Assembly (NCBI GenBank): GCA_020849825.1
Contig: JADZFP010000023.1
Span: 1 to 7,928 of the forward strand
DNA from: Saprospiraceae bacterium
GTDB lineage: Bacteria > Bacteroidota > Bacteroidia > Chitinophagales > Saprospiraceae
Length of the DNA stretch: 7,928 bases
Reading direction: 5' to 3'
Shown here: positions 1-6,848 of the stretch, in pieces
Numbering within the stretch: position 1 is the first letter of the stretch
Layout: each line of letters starts with the position of its first letter
The notes under the pieces: generated by a model
What the model saw: only the letters and a program-made list of their open reading frames with translations
Database searches by the model: none
What the model was told of the DNA's origin: nothing
Made by a program: the position numbers and the translations under genes

Positions 1-3000
1 GGCAGTCGAACGACGGGCCCTGGTCGTCGAGCACTTTGATGATCTGGTTGTATTCAAAACCGTCGCCGAGGCACCAGTCGATGATCGACCATACGCGGCG
101 GATTTTGTACGTGCCGTCGCATACGTCAAGCACGATGTCTTCGTACGTCCAGCCGATCGAGCAACCTTCCGGAACACCGAATACATAAGGCCAGCCCTGC
201 AGACCCTGGCCTTCGATCCAGTCCGGAGTCGGGTAGGCATTGTCCGTGCAGTGGAAAGCAGGTGCGTCGATATCGTCATAGTCAGACGGCGGTACTACGT
301 CAGCCAGCGTCGGGCGAATGAGATTGATCGTCTGGATGCAGGTCGAAGTGTTGTTCGAAGCGTCTTTTGCGGTCCATTTGCGGTTGATCACGGCAGTAAG
401 GCCGGAAGCGCAGTTCTGCGGAATTTGCGTGTCAAGGTATGTCAGCGTTACGTCCGAGCAGTTGTCCAGTTGCGGAATACCGCCACCGGCCGGTACGACA
501 AAGGTCGTAGCGTTGTTGCCGGCAAACACATCAACATTGTAGACCAGGCCGTTCGGGAAACCAGCGCCGCCCGTTTGGCCGATGCTCAGCGAGATCGAGC
601 TGTTCGGGCCGCCGTCGCCGCCGACAAAGTCGTTGACCACAAGCACCCAGGTGCCGTTGGGGTCTTCGCCGTCGAATGCCGAAAGAGCATTGGCGGGTTG
701 GAAAACACCGGAAATAGCCGGGTTGTTGGCGCAGGTCGCTTCGAATTCGGCATACGTTGCAGCCGCTTCGTCGTCGAAACCAACGTCGAGACCGTCACCG
801 TCGCAGCCAAGACCAGCAGCCGGAACACCCGGACGGTCGAAGAAGACCACCGAAGTGCCGGAGGGCGAAGTCAAAGTAGCGTTGATATCGCCAACCCAGG
901 TGTGGTCGGTTACGAAAGTGATGTTCAGGTCATCCAGCGGAGCGTTTACGCCGGCAACCGGAATGTTTACAACTACAGCGCCGGAAGCAGGAATAGCAAA
1001 GTTGGCCGAAGCTTTGGTCACGAGCGGTTGTACTGCGTCAGGGGCCACATCAGCATTGCAAGGCAAGCTAACCGTCGGGCAGTCGAGTACCGGCGCCAGT
1101 TTGTCTTCCACTTTCGCGTTACCCCAGCATTTGTTGCCGGTGTCCGGGTCGGTTACGCGCACCTGGTAGGTTTTGCCAATGTCGGCGGGGCCAAATACGG
1201 CCGGGAGCCACGGACCGTTACCAAACGGCGCTGTTTTGTCTACTTCAACGATGTAGTCATCGTAGCAGCCATACGGGCCGCCTTCAAGCACATCATCTGC
1301 GCCGAGTTCATGGTAGCAGTTTTCGTCGAGCGAAACATAAACCAAATCATTGCAGGCAAGTGCGGAGATCGGGTTCGGGAACTCATTCACAATCACGTTG
1401 AACGAGCAGGTAGCCATGTTGTTCGAAGCGTCGGTGGCCTTGAAAGAGATAAAGGTCGAACCCACTTCAAAGAACGAACCGCTGACCGGGCCGTCGGTTT
1501 GGTTAACCGTAAAGAGCAGGCCGGGGCCGTAAGCATAGTTGAAACGCACTTGCGGCGAACGGGGCGGACCAAATTGCGGAGCGCCGAATACCGTGCCCTG
1601 GGCTACGCCCGACACCAGACTGAGTTCGCCGTTGATGTTCTGCGCTACAGCCGTGGAAAGGCCGGCGTTGTTGTAAACCGGGCAGAACTGGTTGCCGAAG
1701 ACGTAGATACCGCGGCTTTGGCCGGCAGCCAGGTTGATCGGTGTGGGTAGGTTGACAACAGAGTTGCCGTTTTGCGGGCCCACCGTCACCGTGATGGGAG
1801 CGCCGCCCACTTGAGTCCAGTTACCGGCAGTGTTGGTATTGCCGACGTAAGTTGCGGCAGCAGTGGTGTAATATACGGAAACCGGGGTCGTAATGCCGGT
1901 AGCCGGACCAGCGAAACTGGTCGGGCCGAAACGGATTTCGATCGAGTTGATCAGCATCGGATACGGCGTCAGGTTCTGGATATCGAACATGAAACCACCC
2001 GGATCCTGCGGACCGGTAACACCGATACCGCCGGCGCCCACCAGCGGGAAGGCATAGCCGGGCTGACCGCTGTTTTGAACCAGAAGTCCACAGTTATCGT
2101 AGGCGTCTACGTCAAAATTGACAAAAGCGCCGCAAAGACCGGGCGCCAGGTTGACAATGATGTCGGACGGGCAGGAAGTAAAGGTCGGGTTTTCGTTGTC
2201 ATTCACCGTTACTTGCTGGGTAGCCGTGGCAACCTGGAAGCACTGGTTGACCACCTGCCAGGTGATGGTGTACACACCCGTAGCGAGGTTAGGATCGATG
2301 GTCGTGGCATTGGCCGGTACGGCAACAAATGCGCCGCCGTTGATGCTGTAAGAGATGTTCTGCGTGGCGCAGGAGCCCTGCGTTTGCGGAACGCTGATCG
2401 GCTGGCTGGCGCAAGTGCCGGGGTCCATGCCAATGTTCAGAGCCTGCAAAGTCGGAGCGCCGACGAAGGTGCAGGAGGGCACGTTCACGCCGGCGAAAGT
2501 GATCGACCAGTTGCAGGTCGCACCAGCGTCGCCGCCTACGTGGTCGTTGATGATCAGCGTCCAGGTACCGTCGGCGTTGATGCCGGTAAAGGTGTTGGCG
2601 AAAGTAAAGGTGCCAACAGCCGGTACGTTGGACGGCGAGGTCGGGAATGCAGGAATGACGTTTACACGACCTTCCGGGCGGAAGCTGCCGTTGTAGGCAA
2701 ACGTCTGACCGGCAGCGCCGCATGCGAGCGTCGTGGTGCTGGTCGTGGCAACAGCAGAGCCAATGTTCGTGGCAGCAGCATCGCTGAACGTCACGTTGAA
2801 GTTGTTGTTACCGCCACCGTTGCGGGTGCAGAGTTCAAGCACCTGACCGCCGGGAGCCACCAGCCAGTAGGATAAGTCGCCCTCAAAGGTGTGCGTATTG
2901 TTGATGGAAACGGAGATGCTGGCGCCGTTGGCAATCTGGCCGACGCAGGCCACGGCAACCGTACCGGAAGCCTGACCCGAAGTGGTCGTCGGGGCGCCGG

Positions 3001-3139
3001 TCGGAATAACGAAGTTATTGCCAACAAAGGTAGCCTGGCCGAAAGCCGCGCCGACAAACAGCAGCAGCAAACCAGTCAACCCCGTAATACGGCCCGCCCA
3101 CTGGGTAAGGCCGCCTGAGAATGTATTTTTTCCTCTCAT
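1..3139 (-). CDS. Giant secreted HYR / P-domain multidomain surface protein (N-terminal 1046 codons, runs off window)
   Basis: Translating the minus strand from the ATG at 3139 gives an open frame to base 1 with no stop, so the C-terminus is missing. Residues 1-34 look like a signal peptide (Leu-rich core, cleavage AAFG|Q). In order: a first proprotein-convertase P-domain, about 45-217; a Cys-containing linker, 223-312; an HYR domain, 315-588, split by an insert at about 352-540; a Cys-rich Bacteroidota module, 590-690, containing LEGGPYGCYDD; a second P-domain, about 700-855, with HTWVGDI and DGEDPNGTW; an HYR-like segment, 892-940, with RKWTAKDASNN; then a module ending in VCDGTYKIRRVWSIIDWC and LDDQGP. 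There are 29 cysteines. No protease catalytic domain is seen. Such proteins are typically T9SS cargo acting as adhesins or surface fibres; that role is inference, and a T9SS C-terminal domain cannot be checked here. It lies 30 bp after the small secreted protein. The start is supported by the signal peptide. Confidence 0.9.
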   Translation of the reverse strand, partial: MRGKNTFSGGLTQWAGRITGLTGLLLLFVGAAFGQATFVGNNFVIPTGAPTTTSGQASGTVAVACVGQIANGASISVSINNTHTFEGDLSYWLVAPGGQVLELCTRNGGGNNNFNVTFSDAAATNIGSAVATTSTTTLACGAAGQTFAYNGSFRPEGRVNVIPAFPTSPSNVPAVGTFTFANTFTGINADGTWTLIINDHVGGDAGATCNWSITFAGVNVPSCTFVGAPTLQALNIGMDPGTCASQPISVPQTQGSCATQNISYSINGGAFVAVPANATTIDPNLATGVYTITWQVVNQCFQVATATQQVTVNDNENPTFTSCPSDIIVNLAPGLCGAFVNFDVDAYDNCGLLVQNSGQPGYAFPLVGAGGIGVTGPQDPGGFMFDIQNLTPYPMLINSIEIRFGPTSFAGPATGITTPVSVYYTTAAATYVGNTNTAGNWTQVGGAPITVTVGPQNGNSVVNLPTPINLAAGQSRGIYVFGNQFCPVYNNAGLSTAVAQNINGELSLVSGVAQGTVFGAPQFGPPRSPQVRFNYAYGPGLLFTVNQTDGPVSGSFFEVGSTFISFKATDASNNMATCSFNVIVNEFPNPISALACNDLVYVSLDENCYHELGADDVLEGGPYGCYDDYIVEVDKTAPFGNGPWLPAVFGPADIGKTYQVRVTDPDTGNKCWGNAKVEDKLAPVLDCPTVSLPCNADVAPDAVQPLVTKASANFAIPASGAVVVNIPVAGVNAPLDDLNITFVTDHTWVGDINATLTSPSGTSVVFFDRPGVPAAGLGCDGDGLDVGFDDEAAATYAEFEATCANNPAISGVFQPANALSAFDGEDPNGTWVLVVNDFVGGDGGPNSSISLSIGQTGGAGFPNGLVYNVDVFAGNNATTFVVPAGGGIPQLDNCSDVTLTYLDTQIPQNCASGLTAVINRKWTAKDASNNTSTCIQTINLIRPTLADVVPPSDYDDIDAPAFHCTDNAYPTPDWIEGQGLQGWPYVFGVPEGCSIGWTYEDIVLDVCDGTYKIRRVWSIIDWCLGDGFEYNQIIKVLDDQGPSFDC

Positions 3140-3169
3140 GAGATTAGCAATTAATGTTTAATGGATAAA

Positions 3170-3574
3170 TTACTGAGTCAGTAAAACCTTGGTGTCGTTG
3201 ATGACAATCTGCATCGATGATTTGGACAAAGCCTTGCAATCGGCAGTATTGCTCGGATAGCACATTGAACTAACCGATACGTTGATGGCATCGCCAACAT
3301 TCGGGTTTTGTTCCAGAACGTTGCGGATGGCCGTCCAGTAGTTCACCTTTGAAAAGTAAAGGTTGTAGTTCGAAGAACCGGGCGTTTCATTGAGCAGCTG
3401 AGCATACAGGGTGTTGATCTCATCTTTCAGGATTTGATCAGCTTGGGCAGCAGGAACGTAGTTCTGCGCCGACACCTGTACACTGCCCAACAGAACGAAA
3501 GCAAGGAGTGCAAAACCTCCAACGAGGGCGCTCCCGATACTCCGTTTGACGGGTTGTAACAAATTTTTCATCAT
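3170..3574 (-). CDS. Small secreted protein of unknown function, 134 aa
   Basis: I do not recognise the family. The N-terminus is a signal peptide: basic residues K3, K10 and R11, a hydrophobic core at about 17-31, and a cleavage site VSA|Q at 36/37, leaving a mature protein of about 98 residues. The mature part starts with a probable helical stretch (about 40-62), continues with an Asn/Tyr-rich middle, and carries two cysteines, C105 and C113, that could form a disulphide. No membrane anchor, lipobox or repeat is visible. It starts with two Met codons, and either could be used. It lies 48 bp after the lipoprotein and 30 bp before the giant secreted protein, so all three are probably co-transcribed. 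A periplasmic or secreted accessory of the giant protein is possible, but this is only inferred from position. Confidence 0.75.
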   Translation of the reverse strand: MMKNLLQPVKRSIGSALVGGFALLAFVLLGSVQVSAQNYVPAAQADQILKDEINTLYAQLLNETPGSSNYNLYFSKVNYWTAIRNVLEQNPNVGDAINVSVSSMCYPSNTADCKALSKSSMQIVINDTKVLLTQ

Positions 3575-3622
3575 AAGATTGAAAATTTTGATAAATGTGA
3601 TAAGTGACTATAAATGAAATGA

Positions 3623-4144
3623 TTATTTATTCTCAGAAGTTGCCCCGGTCTTTGCCAGAGCGTCCTTTGCAATGGCTTTGAACTCCCGGTCAAACTGCTC
3701 GTAAGTGGCCTGGAACTCCGTTTGCAACTCGTTGATCACTTGCATCTGCGCCTTTGTTTGCTCAAACTGTTTTCGCGCATCTTCAAGCGTAATTTTACCC
3801 ACTGCATAATCTTCGGACACCTTTTTGCCGTTGGCAATTTCCTGCTGGAAGGGTTCAAGATTGACGGCTATTTTTTGACCGTACTCTTCTGCGGCCATGG
3901 CCAGTTCGTCCAGGCGCTGGGGCGCAGCCTTGCGAACGTCTTCTGGAGCAGCTTTGATCAGGCTGGCCAAGGCGGACATTCTCGTTTGCAAATCGGCCAA
4001 AGCGGCCATGGACGAATCCGCCTGTTGCGTGCTTTGCTGAATGGTATCGACAAATTGACGATCCACGGCAGGTTTACACGAGGAAAGGCCCAATGCAGTT
4101 GCAAGAGCCAGTAAACAAATAAAATTAAATGACTTTAAAAACAT
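3623..4144 (-). CDS. Predicted lipoprotein, helical/coiled-coil, unknown function, 173 aa
   Basis: The start chosen is the ATG at 4144, which puts a compact hydrophobic segment (residues 6-19) directly before a lipobox, LSSC, with the lipidated cysteine at C23. An in-frame GTG at 4165 would add seven residues and is less likely. CAGG lies a few bases upstream of the ATG. After C23 comes KPAVDRQ, without the run of acidic residues that marks surface-exported lipoproteins in several Bacteroidota, so a periplasm-facing anchor is more likely (inference). The rest is charged, Gln/Ala/Glu-rich and almost free of Pro and Gly, as expected for long helices or a coiled coil at about 30-165. I do not recognise a named family. 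It is the first gene of a tight three-gene minus-strand run with the small secreted protein and the giant HYR protein. Confidence 0.8.
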   Translation of the reverse strand: MFLKSFNFICLLALATALGLSSCKPAVDRQFVDTIQQSTQQADSSMAALADLQTRMSALASLIKAAPEDVRKAAPQRLDELAMAAEEYGQKIAVNLEPFQQEIANGKKVSEDYAVGKITLEDARKQFEQTKAQMQVINELQTEFQATYEQFDREFKAIAKDALAKTGATSENK

Positions 4145-4406
4145 ACTAACCTGATATACAAACACTTAAAATAAGTGAAGCGTCAAAACAACAAGGTGCT
4201 TGATAGGTCAAAGGCCAAAAGCAATGAATGCTTAAACAAAGGGCAGCCTGTGAAAGCTGATAATTTGGTCAGGAAAGATCAGAGTATGATTGAGCGACAT
4301 GTGAGAAAAGAAATTCGCTCGTCTGAAGGCCTTGAGAGTGTTGCGGCCAGGAGAGAAAACTTTTACACATGAGATTATAACAGTCAGGATTAAAAATAAA
4401 CTTTGG

Positions 4407-4442
4407 CAAAAATACGGCCAAACTCCTTTTTTTAATACCAAA
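4407..4442 (-). promoter_or_regulatory. Candidate Bacteroidota-type promoter for the lipoprotein cluster
   Basis: On the minus strand, 4414-4407 reads TATTTTTG, an exact match to the TAnnTTTG -7 element of the Bacteroidota primary sigma factor. A TTTG at 4442-4439 could serve as the -33 element, but the 24-base spacer is longer than usual. Transcription would start near 4400 and leave a leader of roughly 250 bases before the ATG at 4144. The region is A/T-rich, so a chance match is quite possible. Confidence 0.35.
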
Positions 4443-4597
4443 AAATCGCTTTTTTTTAAAAAGTCGCCTGTTTGAACTCAACAGTGTTATTACAAAAAAC
4501 ACATTTTGGCATACCGCCCTTATTTTGAAGGGATTACCCAAACATGACCTGGAAAAGCGGAACGGGCTAGGATGCCTGTCGTTCAAGGCTGATGTCA

Positions 4598-4646
4598 CGC
4601 AAAGACGCAAAGCGCGCAAAGGAGACAATCCCTTTGCGCGCTTTGC
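4598..4646. repeat. Perfect 16-bp inverted repeat made of CGCAAAG units (REP-like or terminator hairpin)
   Basis: The arm at 4607-4622 (GCAAAGCGCGCAAAGG) is an exact reverse complement of 4631-4646, with an 8-base loop, AGACAATC. The left side also carries three CGCAAAG heptamers at 4598, 4606 and 4615, the first outside the stem; the right arm has CTTTGCG at 4632 and CTTTGC at 4641. It begins 77 bp past the stop codon of the PorE-like gene. In transcript orientation it is not followed by a run of T, so it is not a textbook intrinsic terminator, though it could slow polymerase or protect the 3' end of the mRNA. From memory, CGCAAAGACGCAAAG-type sequence recurs between genes in many environmental Bacteroidota; this was not checked. 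Confidence 0.8.
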
Positions 4647-4723
4647 ATAACATAATACCTGCAGGTGCTAATCGGCGATCTTGTAAAACGGCTCAATGCC
4701 CTGCGTTAAGATTCACGACAGCA

Positions 4724-6784
4724 TTAGTTCCGGCCCTTGGGCTTCTCTTCTTCTACCGGCCGTCTTTCTTTTCTTTCGATCGTGATGCTGGTCGGGCCGG
4801 CGATGATCTTGAATTCGGTACGGCGGTTCAGGCGGTGCTGTTCTTCGTCGCATTCAACACCGTTAGCGCAAGCGTTGCGGAGTTGCTTTTCGCCATAACC
4901 CTTGGCCACGATTCGTTCATCCTTGATGCCTTTGGCCACGATCCAGCGCTTGGCGCTTTCGGCGCGGCGTTGGGAGAGCGCCTCGTTGTACTCGTCTTTA
5001 CCGCGCGAGTCGGTGTGCGAGGAGAGTTCGATCTTCATATCGGGGTACCGGTTCATCAGGTCGACGAGGAACTGGAGATCTTTTTCGGCATCCGGAAGGA
5101 TTTTATCGTCGTCGAAATCGTAATAAATGCTGTTGAGCACGATGGGCTCGTTGATTTTGACAATGATGCTGTCGGGTTCTTTCTTAATGGCGCGGAGGGT
5201 AAACTTGCGCTCCACGTTCTGCGATTTTTTCACCCCCACGGTATTCACTTTGACGGTATCGGGATAGTACCCGTCGCGGGTAGCGATGGCGATGTACGAT
5301 TTTTCCGGTTGCAGGACGAAGGAGAAGTCGTTGCCCGAAGGGTTGGTGCGGTTGTCGACATTGGCCGGATTTTTATCCGTCACGTCGATCACTTGCACAT
5401 TGCAGCCCGTAAGTGCGGGGTTTTCTTTTTCGTTCTTGCGTTTGAAAGTGAAGGTTTTGGCCGCAAGATTGACTTTCACTCGTTCCAGTTCCCAGGCGTA
5501 AATATCGTCGCAGCAGGTTTTGCTTTTCAGGTTGTTGGGGCCGGGTCGGTTGGACACCAGGAAGCCCGACATGCCGTCAGGAGACTGGGTATAGTACTGG
5601 TCGTCGAGGCTGCTGTTGATACCCATGGGCAGGCCTTTGGGCGCGCTCCAGACGGAGCCGTTCCATTGGCTTTCAAAAACGTCGAGTCCGCCGAAGGTTT
5701 CGCGGCCGTTGCTGCTGAAGAAAAGTTTGCCGTCGCGGTAGAAGGGGCTGACTTCGTCGCCCGGGGTATTGATCACATCGCCGAGATTGATCGGCAGATC
5801 GAATACGCCGTCGCCTTTTTTCGTGGCGTAATAGAGGTCGTATCCGCCTTTTCCGCCCGGCATTTGAGCGGCGAAAAACAGTACTTTCTCACCGTATAGT
5901 TCGCCTTCACAGGGGTGTTTGGCCACGTATTCGTTGCTGATGCCGGCCACTTCCTTTGCAGCGCCCCAGCCGTCGGCGCCTTTGGAGGCGTAGTAGATCT
6001 GGCTGGTTTTCATCACGTTGTTTTCCAGTTCAATACGCGTGAAATACATGGTACGGCCGTCGGGCGAAATGCTCACGTTGCCCTGGTGCCAGCCTTCGCG
6101 GTTGATCTGGGTGCCCAGCGGGGTCGGGTCGCCAAACTCGGCCGGCCCAGACTTGGAAGAAGTATACACCTTGGCGTACCAGTCGCCCTCCTTGCCGTCG
6201 AGTGTAATCACTTCCTTGGCATTGAGCGAGGTGTAGTACAGTTCGCCGCCGCTGTAAATGGGCGAGGCTTCTGTTTGGGGCGTATTGACTTTTTTGCCGG
6301 CGTTATTGACCAGAAGGTTTTCCGGTTGTTTTGCCTTGCGCGCCAGTTCGGCGCCGGCGATTTCGCGTTTGGCATTGACCAAGAGCGCGGAATCGCGGCC
6401 GTCGGTCAGGTATTGATTGAACATATCGATCGATTCCTGGTATTTGCCGTTGTGTTTCAGGCTCATGCCGAGGTAATATTTCAGATCGGTGTATTCCTTT
6501 TTGCGGTCGCGCGTGACGATGCGTTCGAGGCGGCGTTCGGCCTGTTCGTAGTCGCGCAGTTCGTAGTTGAGCAGTGCGATTTTTACGGCAACGCCTTTGT
6601 CTTTGGTTTCTTCGTATACTTTTTGGTACAGTTCGAGCGCTTCGTAGGGGTTGCCTGTGGATTCGGCTTCCCGCGCCGATTTCAGCAGTTTTTCCGGGGT
6701 GGAACGGTTGAGCGGTTGCGCCCCGGCGTGATAACCGAGCGCCAGGCCTGTAAGAATTAAGGTGAACAGGATGGTTTGTTTCAT
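4724..6784 (-). CDS. TPR / PD40 propeller / OmpA-family outer-membrane-associated protein, PorE-like
   Basis: The product is 686 aa from the ATG at 6784. This start gives a clean signal peptide (MKQTILFTL..., cleavage AGA|Q at 22/23); the in-frame ATG at 6838 would bury it behind 18 extra residues. Domain order: TPR-like helices, about 29-130; PD40/WD40-like propeller, about 165-430, with repeats such as ISPDGRTMYFTR and FYRDGKLFFSSNGR and a Cys pair C424-C425; a carboxypeptidase-regulatory-like beta domain, about 455-535; and OmpA_C, about 550-655. The OmpA_C domain shows HTDSRG and LSQRRA, with D592 and R607 at the spacing used to bind the diaminopimelate of peptidoglycan, plus C639/C645 and HRLNRRTEF. 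This is the architecture of Porphyromonas gingivalis PorE, which links the T9SS to peptidoglycan. Unlike PorE, no lipobox is seen. It starts 64 bp after the PorP/SprF gene and is probably co-transcribed with it. Orthology to PorE, rather than mere family membership, is unproven. Confidence 0.92.
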   Translation of the reverse strand: MKQTILFTLILTGLALGYHAGAQPLNRSTPEKLLKSAREAESTGNPYEALELYQKVYEETKDKGVAVKIALLNYELRDYEQAERRLERIVTRDRKKEYTDLKYYLGMSLKHNGKYQESIDMFNQYLTDGRDSALLVNAKREIAGAELARKAKQPENLLVNNAGKKVNTPQTEASPIYSGGELYYTSLNAKEVITLDGKEGDWYAKVYTSSKSGPAEFGDPTPLGTQINREGWHQGNVSISPDGRTMYFTRIELENNVMKTSQIYYASKGADGWGAAKEVAGISNEYVAKHPCEGELYGEKVLFFAAQMPGGKGGYDLYYATKKGDGVFDLPINLGDVINTPGDEVSPFYRDGKLFFSSNGRETFGGLDVFESQWNGSVWSAPKGLPMGINSSLDDQYYTQSPDGMSGFLVSNRPGPNNLKSKTCCDDIYAWELERVKVNLAAKTFTFKRKNEKENPALTGCNVQVIDVTDKNPANVDNRTNPSGNDFSFVLQPEKSYIAIATRDGYYPDTVKVNTVGVKKSQNVERKFTLRAIKKEPDSIIVKINEPIVLNSIYYDFDDDKILPDAEKDLQFLVDLMNRYPDMKIELSSHTDSRGKDEYNEALSQRRAESAKRWIVAKGIKDERIVAKGYGEKQLRNACANGVECDEEQHRLNRRTEFKIIAGPTSITIERKERRPVEEEKPKGRN

Positions 6785-6848
6785 ATTACTGGGCAAGTAG
6801 AAGTCGTGATAAAATGGCTGAAAACCCGGCAAAAACATCAGTATTTGC

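Larger units (their letters stand above)
4145..4723. other. AT-rich intergenic region without a convincing gene
   Basis: This 579-bp gap separates the PorP/OmpA pair from the lipoprotein-led cluster. It is visibly richer in A/T than the genes and has homopolymer runs (T7 at 4427-4433, A6 at 4440-4445, T8 at 4450-4457). Short open frames occur on both strands, but none has a signal peptide, domain or coding-like composition. It contains the 16-bp inverted repeat at 4607-4646 and a candidate promoter at 4407-4442, both listed separately. It probably holds the end of one transcript and the start of the next. Confidence 0.7.

Noticed and set aside
251..1750. Plus-strand open frame of 499 codons opposite the giant protein gene
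   Set aside because: It is antisense to a minus-strand frame with clear domains. Its product is rich in Arg, Val and Ala and lacks domains or a signal peptide. It arises from the biased codon use of the real gene.
3134..3143. Palindrome TCTCATGAGA over the start codon of the giant protein, and a shared AATCTYATGA at the starts of the giant and small genes
   Set aside because: Ten-base palindromes and a ten-base similarity are expected by chance in A/T-rich start regions; no further support was found.
4374..4379. TATAAT on the minus strand upstream of the lipoprotein gene
   Set aside because: No matching -35 element is seen at normal spacing, and the Bacteroidota primary sigma factor prefers TAnnTTTG.
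4175..4628. Short open frames on both strands in the intergenic gap
   Set aside because: They overlap each other, have no signal peptide or domain, and run through homopolymer and hairpin sequence. Nothing indicates coding.
4657..4666. Palindrome ACCTGCAGGT after the OmpA gene
   Set aside because: Short, isolated, without flanking repeats or a T tract; likely chance.
4592..6760. Long plus-strand open frames (4592-5899 and 5915-6760) opposite the OmpA gene
   Set aside because: The minus strand encodes well-recognised TPR, PD40 and OmpA_C domains there. The antisense products (Phe/Val/Gly-rich) match nothing. The first one starts inside the CGCAAAG hairpin, whose MSRKDAKRAKE translation is a typical repeat artefact.
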